From Verrucomicrobiaceae bacterium (lineage in GTDB: Bacteria > Verrucomicrobiota > Verrucomicrobiia > Verrucomicrobiales > Verrucomicrobiaceae): a DNA stretch of 41,269 bases. The notes under the pieces were generated by a model. That model made no database searches. It was not told where the DNA came from and was given only the letters and a program-made list of their open reading frames with translations. Positions 1-10,828 of this stretch are shown in pieces (position 1 is the stretch's first letter; each line of letters opens with the position of its first letter). Both the position numbers and the translations under genes were made by a program. The stretch is from contig JAEUHK010000060.1 of assembly GCA_016795465.1 (NCBI GenBank), forward strand, positions 1 through 41,269. The letters run 5' to 3'.

Positions 1-335
1 CCTTCCACGCTGCCGAAGTTCCCCTGCGGATCGATCAAGGTCTCCCGCATGGCCCATTCCTGCCCCATGTGCACGAGCGTCGGGTAAATGACCGCCTCGC
101 CGTGCGGATGGTAGTTACCCGAGGTGTCACCCGCGATCTTCGCGCACTTCACATGCTTCTTCGGCGGATAGAGCGACAGCTCATGCATCGCGTAAAGAAT
201 GCGCCGTTGAGAAGGTTTGAGACCGTCTCGGACATCCGGCAGAGCACGGGAAATAATGACGGACATCGAGTAGTCGAGGAAGCTGTTTTTTACTTCGTCG
301 GCGACCGAGATCGGGCGTGTGTTGGAGTCTTGCAT
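1..335 (-). CDS. gyrA: DNA gyrase subunit A, N-terminal fragment (cut by the window edge)
   Basis: The first 111 codons of the gyrase A subunit, which breaks and rejoins DNA as A2B2 with GyrB. Start ATG is at 335-333 with no Shine-Dalgarno. Visible family blocks are [50 protein letters not shown] and [12 protein letters not shown]. The window ends just before the stretch that carries the catalytic tyrosine. Aligned to E. coli GyrA, positions 83 and 87 of the quinolone-resistance-determining region read Ala and Pro instead of Ser and Asp. The gene lies 46 bp downstream of gyrB on the same strand, so they are probably co-transcribed. A ParC-type paralogue cannot be fully excluded from the N terminus alone, but the gyrB linkage favours GyrA. 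Confidence 0.95.
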   Translation of the reverse strand, partial: MQDSNTRPISVADEVKNSFLDYSMSVIISRALPDVRDGLKPSQRRILYAMHELSLYPPKKHVKCAKIAGDTSGNYHPHGEAVIYPTLVHMGQEWAMRETLIDPQGNFGSVE

Positions 336-381
336 CAGTGGAATCGGAAAAGGGTTACGTCAGGCGGTGGCTTGATCACGA

Positions 382-3992
<3,611 letters not shown>

Positions 3993-3996
<4 letters not shown>

Positions 3997-4901
3997 ACGC
4001 TGTCGTCATCCAGTCCTCCGGTCTCGGATTGAAAATCGCGCGCGTGCTGACGCTGGCGCTCGCCACAGTCACGCAGCTCATCCGCATGAAGATCCTCTTC
4101 TTCCTGCTGCTCTTCTGTGTGCTGGTAGTAGGCGCGGGTTTTGCCTTTTCGGTGATCAATCCCGAGCAGCAGCTCGGCCTCATCAAGACGGTGTCGCTTG
4201 GCACCCTGCAGATTTTCAGCCTCGTCATCGGCATCGTATCCACCGCGCTGCTGCTGCCGAAGGACATGGAAGACCGCACACTTTATACGATCCTGTCCAA
4301 GCCAGTGCCACGCTTCGAATACCTCGCCGGAAAGCTGGTGGGAGTGCTGCTGCTCATTGGCGGTGGCTTGTTGATCATGGATCTCGTGCTCAGCGCGGTG
4401 ATTTACACCCGGCAGGGCATGGTGATGCAGGACATGATGCGGGCGCTGGAGTATGACGGCCAGGCCACGCCGGAGACCATCGAGCGTCTCAAGGGCATGG
4501 TTGCCCGGCAGGGGCTCACCTGGGAGATGCATTGGGCGGTGTTGGCTATCTTTTTGAAGGCCGCGGTGGTCACCACGATGGCACTGGTGCTGGCCTGCAT
4601 CGCTAGTTCGACGCTTTTCACCATCGTCGTGGCCTTCTGCGCGGTGATCATCGGTCATGGCGAGCACCTGCTGCGTGAGTTTTTTCTGCATCCTTACCTC
4701 AGCGGCCAGACGGAACGTCTCGCGGCACTGGCTCTGGCGGTCGTTTTTCCGGATCTGGCGCAGTTTGACGTCGTGGATGGCGTGGTCGCCGGCGAGTCGG
4801 TCCCGTGGGCCGCCGTCCTCGATATGGTCGGCATCGCCGCCATGTATGTGTGCGGCTACATGACCATCGCCCACCTTCTTTTTGTGGAGAAGGAGCTATG
4901 A
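3993..4901 (+). CDS. ABC-2-like transporter permease
   Basis: 302-residue integral membrane protein, the likely partner of the preceding ATPase. I see about six hydrophobic segments: after LIRMKILFF, around LQIFSLVIGIVSTALLL, around LVGVLLLIGGGLLIMDLVL, two closely spaced ones after WAVLAIFLKAAVV, and a last one near the C terminus. The block KDMEDRTLYTILSKPVPR follows membrane segment 2 and is characteristic of ABC-2/NosY-type permeases. This start is well supported: GGAGG at 3981-3985 lies 7 bp before ATG 3993. Overlaps of 4 bp exist with both neighbours. Substrate unknown. Confidence 0.88.
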
Positions 4902-5707
4902 GGCGAAAACTCCAGGCTCTAGGCGTCCTGCTGATTCTCGGTGTGGCAAAACTGCCGCTGGAGCAGCGGGTGACGCGTGATTTGCGTGCCGCAAGGCTCA
5001 TTGATGAACCAGTGCCCGTCAGTGCGGTGGAGAGCATGGGCCAGAGCGGCCTGGCGGCCATTCTCGGCGGCGTGCGCGGGCTGGTGGCCAGCATGCTGCA
5101 GCTCCGCGCCTACACTGAGTTCAAACGGGTGAACTGGGGCCAGGTGGATAGTCTTTATCACATCGTCACGCGGCTGCAGCCGCGCAATGCCACCTACTGG
5201 GATGAGGCCGCATGGCACATGGCCTACAACGCCGCCGGTTTTTACCTTTTCAATCGCGACGGGAGCGAGGATCGTAACAACGAGATCCGAGGCCAGCTTT
5301 ACCACGAGCACGTGCAACGCGGCATCAATATCCTGCTCGAAGGCCTAAAGTTCTCTCCGAACGATTCGCGCCTGTGGGAACGCCTGGCTGACATCTACTT
5401 CCGCCGCAGCTACGACATGGCAAAAGCTGGCGACGCCTACATGGAAGCTCGCAAGAACGGTGCTCCGCTCATCACACTGCATCTCGCTGCCTTTGCCTAT
5501 GCCCAGGCGCCTCAGAACCCCGCCGCCTACCGAAAGGCCTACGACATCCTGAAAAAGGAGTATGATCGCGGCATGAATACTCCTGGCGTGATCGAGCACC
5601 TGAAGAACGTCGAAAACTGGCTCGGCATACCGGTGGAAAAGCGCATCCAAGATGCCATGCCCGAACCCAAAGTGCCACAGAAGGTGCCCGGACCCCGGCG
5701 CGGATAG
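4898..5707 (+). CDS. Exported or membrane-anchored TPR-like protein, third gene of the ABC operon
   Basis: 269 residues, function unknown. The N terminus MRRKLQALGVLLILGVAK looks like a signal peptide or single anchor, so most of the protein is probably periplasmic. The body is helical with TPR-like spacing, for example ILLEGLKFSPNDSRLWERL followed by ADIYFRRSYDMAKAGDAYM. The tail is proline-rich and basic. The start is fixed by AGGAG at 4891-4895 and the ATGA overlap with the permease; an in-frame start at 4805 lies inside the permease gene and is rejected. Strict coupling suggests an accessory subunit of the transporter. No catalytic motif is visible. Confidence 0.8.
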   Translation: MRRKLQALGVLLILGVAKLPLEQRVTRDLRAARLIDEPVPVSAVESMGQSGLAAILGGVRGLVASMLQLRAYTEFKRVNWGQVDSLYHIVTRLQPRNATYWDEAAWHMAYNAAGFYLFNRDGSEDRNNEIRGQLYHEHVQRGINILLEGLKFSPNDSRLWERLADIYFRRSYDMAKAGDAYMEARKNGAPLITLHLAAFAYAQAPQNPAAYRKAYDILKKEYDRGMNTPGVIEHLKNVENWLGIPVEKRIQDAMPEPKVPQKVPGPRRG

Positions 5708-5733
5708 AATTTTTCAAGAAGGCCAATTTCCGT

Positions 5734-5761
5734 TTGCGAAGTTGGAGGTCGCATCTACCAT
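5734..5761 (+). promoter_or_regulatory. Possible sigma70-type promoter of tRNA-Asp
   Basis: TTGCGA (5734-5739) and TACCAT (5756-5761) are separated by 16 bp and lie 20 bp before the mature 5' end of the tRNA. Each box matches consensus at four of six positions. Weak evidence without transcript data. Confidence 0.35.
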
Positions 5762-5832
5762 CGCGGCCCACCAAACGGTATGGAGCGGTAGTTCAGTTGG
5801 TTAGAACGCCAGCCTGTCACGTTGGAGGTCGC
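5741..5832 (+). repeat. 12-bp exact direct repeat, one copy inside tRNA-Asp
   Basis: GTTGGAGGTCGC occurs at 5741-5752 and again at 5821-5832, exactly 80 bp apart. The second copy spans the 3' side of the anticodon stem, the variable loop and the start of the T stem. Flanks do not match, so it is not a full tRNA duplication. It could be an integration scar, a partial duplication or chance. Confidence 0.6.
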
Positions 5833-5858
5833 GGGTTCGAGCCCCGTCCGCTCCGCCA
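5782..5858 (+). tRNA. tRNA-Asp (anticodon GTC)
   Basis: 77 nt with encoded CCA. Acceptor stem GGAGCGG pairs with CCGCTCC and the discriminator is G. The D stem is GTTC/GAAC. The anticodon stem CCAGC/GTTGG closes loop CTGTCAC with GTC at 5816-5818. The T arm is GCGGG-TTCGAGC-CCCGT. All four stems fold. Confidence 0.98.
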
Positions 5859-5880
5859 CTTGGTGTTCCAAAAAGAAAAA

Positions 5881-5903
5881 GCCGCCTCAAAGGCGGCTTT
5901 TTT
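5881..5903. terminator. Bidirectional rho-independent terminator
   Basis: Stem GCCGCC (5881-5886), loop TCAAA, stem GGCGGC (5892-5897), then TTTTTT. The stem is preceded by an A-rich run (5871-5880), so it also ends transcription from the minus strand. It serves tRNA-Asp on one side and the convergent TPR gene, whose stop is at 5917, on the other. Confidence 0.92.
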
Positions 5904-5916
5904 GTGTCGGTGAAGT

Positions 5917-7767
5917 TCAATTGAAGACCCGGCTGTAGAGGATGCGCTCTTCGGGAAACATCCTGACCTGTGGATTGATCTTCTTGACCACGCCAAGAGC
6001 CTCGCTGCGGAAACCATTGGCGGCCGCAATGGCGGCAAACACCGCCTGCTGCCCCTCGGTCAGCAAATTGAGATCCATGTACTGGATGTAATTCACAGAC
6101 TGCTGCTTGTCTGCGAGCCGATAATAGGCCAGCGCCACCATGAGCTTCCGATGATTGTCCTTCGGCTGGTTCTGCAGGAGCTTTTGCGCTTTGCGAAGGC
6201 TGGTCTCCATGTCGTTGCCGAGGAGAATGCTGATATAGAGAGCCTTGTCGAGGAACTCACTATCCTCGGGGAAGCGGATCACGGCCTCCTGTGCGGCATT
6301 GAAATAGGATTCGGAGTTTCCGTTGTTCAGGCTGGCGGAGAGCAGGCCGATGAGGGCGTCCCGCTCGATGCGCGGAGACATCGCGTTCGCATTGCGGCGG
6401 GCGGTGCGGATGGTAAGGCGGTATGCGTCCTCGGCGATGTCGAAGTGACCGCGGGCATCAGCATACTCAGCGATACGCTGCAAGGCAGGGAGCCTGCCTT
6501 CACTCTCGGCATAGCCCTTGGCGACGATCAACCGGCCCCTGAGCTCCTCCGGGGCCATGTTGGAGACAAAGGCCAGATGTGCGCGAAACATGGCATGGGT
6601 GGTCTTGTCGAGGATCTTCTTCACCTCCTCGTCCTTTTCGACGAGTCGCTCGATCTGCTCGAAGCGTTTCAGCACCGTGAGAGCGGTGAGGTAGTTTTCG
6701 AGCAGGCCTTGGTGCCGTTTGGCATCGTCCTCGGACACGATCGTGACGATTTCCAGCCACTGCTGCTCCTGTTTGAGCCAGGCGATGAATGGCACGAGCT
6801 TCTCGCGCTTCTTGTCTTTGAAGAGCGTGATCGCCGAGTCGATGATCGACTTTTTGCGGTCCGGATAAAGTGCGGTCTCGCGCCGCAGGGAGGCCACAAG
6901 GTGGCTTTCATTACCCATCGGGTGCGTCCTGAGGCGTTTGACAAGCGGGATTGAAACCTCCGATGGCAGGCTCTCGATTCCGTTGAGAAACTCGAGCGCC
7001 TTCAGGCCCGGCTCGTCATCGCCTTGGGCGATCATCCAGGCGGTGTTGATGCCGTCGTTGAACTGGGAAGGAATGCCGGACTCCACCTGCACGCGGGCCA
7101 GCCGCAGTTGCGACTCGCGATCTTCGGGATTCTTGTCCGCCAGACCGCGCATGATGTTCAGGAGCGCGGTGTTTTGCTGCTTTTTGCCGTAGATTTCCTC
7201 GGCCAGTTTGGCCAGCGCGGCGCTGGTAGGTTCTTGCCGGAGCAGTGTGTCCAGCTCCTTTTCCGCCTCCTTGTCCCGGTTGAGATTTTTGAGCGCCTTC
7301 ACTCGGCGCATCTTGTCTTCCAAGGTCTCGGCGCCCTTCTCGCGGAGCTTGTCGAGGAAATAGATCGATTGCTCGCGCTTCATCAGGGTGAAGAACTCGC
7401 TGTTCAACCGGATCGCTTCGACATTGTGTGGAGCCTTGCTGTAGGCCTCCTGAGCTTTGAAGACCGCGTTGGCGATCTGGCCGTTCTCCATCATGTCACG
7501 CGCCTCCCGCACCATGCCCTCCGCCCGGGAGCTCTGCCAGGAATCTTGAATTGGCTTCGCATACAGAATGGCCGCGATGAGCAGCGAGACGCACACGCTG
7601 GTGATCAGCGCCATCGCCACATACCGGGCCAGCGGACTCTGCCGGTCTTTTTCGGCCACCGAAGCCGGCACGAGCCAGCGCCAGGCCTTGACCAGCGGAC
7701 GGATCAGCGCCGGCTGGTTGTCCGGCGTGTGCTGCCGCGTGGGGTCGATGGTCTGGTTGGTCAGCAT
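5917..7767 (-). CDS. Membrane-anchored TPR-repeat protein
   Basis: 616 residues, function unknown. A cytoplasmic leader of about 45 residues with basic and proline content is followed by one membrane segment (YVAMALITSVCVSLLIAAIL, about 48-67). The remaining roughly 545 residues are helical, with TPR-like units such as MENGQIANAVFKAQEAYSK and LNRDKEAEKELDTLL; these would lie outside the cytoplasmic membrane. No enzyme motif is seen. It probably scaffolds protein interactions. Start ATG 7767 has no clear Shine-Dalgarno. It lies 73 bp downstream of the chorismate-lyase-like gene on the same strand, so read-through is possible. Confidence 0.85.
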   Translation of the reverse strand: MLTNQTIDPTRQHTPDNQPALIRPLVKAWRWLVPASVAEKDRQSPLARYVAMALITSVCVSLLIAAILYAKPIQDSWQSSRAEGMVREARDMMENGQIANAVFKAQEAYSKAPHNVEAIRLNSEFFTLMKREQSIYFLDKLREKGAETLEDKMRRVKALKNLNRDKEAEKELDTLLRQEPTSAALAKLAEEIYGKKQQNTALLNIMRGLADKNPEDRESQLRLARVQVESGIPSQFNDGINTAWMIAQGDDEPGLKALEFLNGIESLPSEVSIPLVKRLRTHPMGNESHLVASLRRETALYPDRKKSIIDSAITLFKDKKREKLVPFIAWLKQEQQWLEIVTIVSEDDAKRHQGLLENYLTALTVLKRFEQIERLVEKDEEVKKILDKTTHAMFRAHLAFVSNMAPEELRGRLIVAKGYAESEGRLPALQRIAEYADARGHFDIAEDAYRLTIRTARRNANAMSPRIERDALIGLLSASLNNGNSESYFNAAQEAVIRFPEDSEFLDKALYISILLGNDMETSLRKAQKLLQNQPKDNHRKLMVALAYYRLADKQQSVNYIQYMDLNLLTEGQQAVFAAIAAANGFRSEALGVVKKINPQVRMFPEERILYSRVFN

Positions 7768-7840
7768 GGGGGCTTGGCGGGGGCGCGATGATATGACGTC
7801 GCCCGGATGGCGTCACGTTGAAAATTTGCCATGTGGCCCC

Positions 7841-8407
7841 TCAAATAACACGCGGGAGCACTTCGACCACATCGGCTAGGACGCGGCCGGAGCCGTGCCG
7901 CAGCTCGTTGCAGCGACCAAAAAGCATCTGGCCGCTCGTGGCACCGAGCAAGTCAGCGAGTCGCTGGTCCACCGAAACGCGGAAATAGCCCCGCGGATGG
8001 CTGGAATGCGGCACGGAATACTGCTCGAGAATCGCCCCAAACGGCACGCGACCGTCCAAAACGAGCTTTTGAGCCTCCTCGGGCAAAAGATCGAGGTGAA
8101 TACCGATCGCACCAAACTCCACCGGCTTTCCATCGCTGCGGCGGTGCAGCACGCTGGCACGCACGAGGTAGTTCCCGATGCGGGCACGGGCGGCCACATC
8201 GAGGTCGATCTCGCTCGCGTGATATTCACGAAGTCGCGGTGTCATGTCCTTCTCATGCACCAGGAGGCTCCGCTCCTGCTCGGCTAGCTCCGATGGCTCC
8301 ACAAAGGTCACCCGCGGACGCGTGCTGCCGATGCCGTAAAAGAAAATCAATGGTGCAAGGATGTCCTCATCCTGCCGGACGACTGCGCTTTCAGGTGTAG
8401 CGGGCAT
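7841..8407 (-). CDS. Chorismate-lyase-like (UbiC/UTRA-fold) protein, tentative
   Basis: 188 residues. The order of blocks resembles the chorismate lyase / DUF98 fold: a variable N terminus, RIGNYLVRASVLHRR (about 76-90), PVEFGAIGIHLDLLPEEA with VPFGAILEQ (about 95-128), and a closing strand pair MLFGRCNELR...VLADVVEVLPR (161-186). Arg83 and Glu182 sit where UbiC has its substrate-binding Arg and Glu (LLVSEVFLP-type strand); this equivalence is my inference. UbiC converts chorismate to 4-hydroxybenzoate and pyruvate, but the activity here is unproven. The ATG at 8407 lies 17 bp inside the end of the radical SAM gene, so the two are probably translated together. An upstream in-frame extension to 8470 is rejected as overlap. 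Confidence 0.55.
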   Translation of the reverse strand: MPATPESAVVRQDEDILAPLIFFYGIGSTRPRVTFVEPSELAEQERSLLVHEKDMTPRLREYHASEIDLDVAARARIGNYLVRASVLHRRSDGKPVEFGAIGIHLDLLPEEAQKLVLDGRVPFGAILEQYSVPHSSHPRGYFRVSVDQRLADLLGATSGQMLFGRCNELRHGSGRVLADVVEVLPRVI

Positions 8408-9731
8408 ACTGGCGGTGTTGAGGCAGGAAGAAGTCGTGAAGGAGGCGGTCCACTTGAAGCAGGCCGGCACGCGTCAGGGAGATGCCCGCCTCGTCGAGCG
8501 TGGCAAAACCCTCCTGGGCAAGATAATCAAGCTGCGGCCCGAAGTGCTTTCGCGGGTCCTCGCCATACTTTTGAATGTAAGGAGCCCACTCGGAGCGCCC
8601 GAGCTTCAGCTTCAGGATGAACTCGCGCACAAAGCGGTCCTCGTGCGTGGTCTGGTAGGCGCGGAAAATGGGCAGCTTCCCGGAATCGACCGCCTGCATG
8701 TAGGGGCCCACGTCGGCCTGATTTTGATAATGCACACCGCCGAGGTGGCCGAAAGAGGCCACGCCGCAGCTCAGCAGGTCCGCGCCATCCCAGAGCGAGT
8801 CGCGATAGACGAATTTGATGCGCTTCGGGTCCTTCACCACGGTGTAGGCGCTTGTCACGGTGTAGCCCGCCTTTTGGAACTCATCGAAGGCGTAGCTCAC
8901 CCAGTCGCGCTTCGTCTGCCAGTCGGCCACCGGGGCCGTCACTTTCCCCTCCGCCTTCATCTGCTGGTACATCGTCGTGTTATACGGCACTTCCATCTGG
9001 TAAATGGTCACCGCGTCCGGTTGCATCTCGATGGCCTTGGCCACGCACACCTTCCAGTTCGCCTCCGTCTCGTTCATCATTCCCGCGATCAGGTCGATGT
9101 TGATGTGCTCGAAACCGAGGCTGCGGGCGAAGTTGTAGGCCTTGCCGATCTCGCCGCTGCGATGAGCACGTCCGTTCGTTTCGAGAATGTGATCGTCAAA
9201 GTTCTCCACGCCGAGGCTCAGACGCGTCACGCCGACTTCGCGGATGCCGGTGAGCTTCGTTTCATTCAGCGTGCCCGGCTCCGCCTCAAACGCGACCTCC
9301 TCTGCCTCGTCCCACGGCACCAGCGCCTTCATGCGATCGGTCAGATCCTTCAATTGCGGCACCGAAAGGTAGCTCGGTGTGCCGCCGCCAAAGTACACAA
9401 AGTGTGCCTTCCGCCCCTTCAAGTAAGGCTGCGAGGCCAGGCGCTCCATCTCACGCATGCCAGCGTCGATGTAGGCCTTGATCTCGCCGGCGTTTTTATC
9501 GGTGTACACTTTGAAGTAGCAGAAGTGGCAGCGCTTCCGGCAGAACGGAATGTGGAAATAAACACCGAGTGGGATGTTCGCCGGGGCGGGGCGCTGAAGC
9601 ACCTCCTTGACGACATGCACCTGATCCGGCTTCCAGAAGGAGAACGGCGGATAATTGGAGACGAAGTAGTTCCCGGCCTCGGTCTTCTCGACCTTCTTCT
9701 CCGTGGCGGGGCTTTCGGGCGTGGTTTGCAT
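8391..9731 (-). CDS. HemW/HemN-like radical SAM protein
   Basis: 446 residues from ATG 9731; an in-frame TTG at 9803 would add 24 unlikely residues. The [4Fe-4S] motif is CRKRCHFC (Cys64, Cys68, Cys71) preceded by GVYFHIPF, and the SAM-binding GGGTP is at about 115-119. Later blocks LSLGVENFDDHIL and NIDLIAGMMNET match the coproporphyrinogen III oxidase-like family. The residue after the third cysteine is Tyr (CYFKVY), unlike the Asp of typical HemW (CDF) or the Gly of HemN. It is therefore probably a distinct subfamily and not a housekeeping HemW. It ends in overlap with a chorismate-lyase-like gene, suggesting a joint pathway in cofactor, quinone or aromatic metabolism. Exact reaction unknown. 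Confidence 0.85.
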   Translation of the reverse strand: MQTTPESPATEKKVEKTEAGNYFVSNYPPFSFWKPDQVHVVKEVLQRPAPANIPLGVYFHIPFCRKRCHFCYFKVYTDKNAGEIKAYIDAGMREMERLASQPYLKGRKAHFVYFGGGTPSYLSVPQLKDLTDRMKALVPWDEAEEVAFEAEPGTLNETKLTGIREVGVTRLSLGVENFDDHILETNGRAHRSGEIGKAYNFARSLGFEHINIDLIAGMMNETEANWKVCVAKAIEMQPDAVTIYQMEVPYNTTMYQQMKAEGKVTAPVADWQTKRDWVSYAFDEFQKAGYTVTSAYTVVKDPKRIKFVYRDSLWDGADLLSCGVASFGHLGGVHYQNQADVGPYMQAVDSGKLPIFRAYQTTHEDRFVREFILKLKLGRSEWAPYIQKYGEDPRKHFGPQLDYLAQEGFATLDEAGISLTRAGLLQVDRLLHDFFLPQHRQYARYT

Positions 9732-9870
9732 GGGGGTAAAATAGAAACGATGCGGTATGCGTGAATCTGAGTGGAAAAGTCGTGAGGAGGGCAGGGTGGT
9801 CAAGATTTCATCGAGATACTCGCGTCAACTGGTCGTTTAGACCACGACGCCATCATCCGTCCTTCTTCCC
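9732..9870. promoter_or_regulatory. Divergent region between the radical SAM gene and esterase 1
   Basis: 139 bp between outward-facing starts. It contains a short hairpin, TGGTC-GTTTA-GACCA, near 9830-9845. No clear promoter boxes are visible. Confidence 0.3.
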
Positions 9871-10821
9871 ATGCAACCACGCCTTCTTCTGTTCCTGTGT
9901 CTGATCGCCAGCCTCCAAGCCCAAAACGCCACTCCACCGGCCAAGCCGGCTCCCAAGCCGAAAATCGCCCCCACAATCGCCAACGTGGCCTACGGCACGC
10001 ATGAGCGTCAGGTGCTCGATTTCTACAAAGCAAGCTCCGACAAGCCCACGCCGCTCCTTTTCTTCATCCACGGCGGTGGATGGGTGAACGGGGACAAGGC
10101 AGGTGTGGCGGAACTGCGCGAATGCCTCGCCGCAAGCATCTCCGTCGTCTCGATCAATTACCGTTACTCCACCCAAGCGCAGCTCGCGGGTGTGATGCCG
10201 CCTGTGAAGTGGCCTCTGGAGGACGCGGCGCGAGCTTTGCAATTCGTCCGCAGCAAAGCCGCAGAGTGGAACATCGACAAACAGCGCATTGGTGCCAGCG
10301 GCGGCAGTGCTGGTGCCTGTAGCAGCCTTTACCTCGCCTTTCACGATGACATGGCGGACCCGAAAAGCGCCGATCCCGTCTCCCGCGAGTCCACACGCCT
10401 CTGGTGTGCTGCGGTCAATGGTGCGCAGACCTCGCTCGACCCAAAGCAGCTCAAAGAATGGACGCCGAACAGTCGCTACGGAGGCCACGCCTTCGGCTTC
10501 ATGGACCCTAACGACAAAAAGACGCGCGACACACGCTTCGCCGAGTTTCTTGAGAAACGCGAAAGCGTCCTGAAGTGGATCAAAATGTATTCGCCCTACG
10601 AGCTCGTCAGCAAAGACGATCCGCCTGTGTATCTGCGTTACGGTGACACTCCCGCTCTCGGCCAGCCTCAAAAGGATCCCACGCACACGGTGAACTATGG
10701 CGTGAAGCTGCAAGAGCACTGCAAAGCCAATGGAACCGAGTGCGAGCTGAACTACCCCGGAGCACCGGAGGTGAAGCACAAGAGCATTGCCGAGTTCCTG
10801 ATCGCGAAGCTGAAGCAGTAA
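9871..10821 (+). CDS. Secreted alpha/beta-hydrolase esterase (copy 1)
   Basis: 316 residues. The signal peptide is MQPRLLLFLCLIASLQAQ, followed by a Pro/Lys-rich linker. The oxyanion-hole motif is HGGGW (67-71), the nucleophile is Ser146 in GGSAG, and the likely catalytic His is His303 in PEVKHKS near the end. The layout fits the BD-FAE / hormone-sensitive-lipase-like carboxylesterases often sold by context to polysaccharide deacetylation. The substrate cannot be told. It ends 7 bp from the convergent GH13 gene. A close paralogue lies at 40052-41023 in the same orientation. Confidence 0.88.
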   Translation: MQPRLLLFLCLIASLQAQNATPPAKPAPKPKIAPTIANVAYGTHERQVLDFYKASSDKPTPLLFFIHGGGWVNGDKAGVAELRECLAASISVVSINYRYSTQAQLAGVMPPVKWPLEDAARALQFVRSKAAEWNIDKQRIGASGGSAGACSSLYLAFHDDMADPKSADPVSRESTRLWCAAVNGAQTSLDPKQLKEWTPNSRYGGHAFGFMDPNDKKTRDTRFAEFLEKRESVLKWIKMYSPYELVSKDDPPVYLRYGDTPALGQPQKDPTHTVNYGVKLQEHCKANGTECELNYPGAPEVKHKSIAEFLIAKLKQ

Positions 10822-10828
10822 GCCTCCT

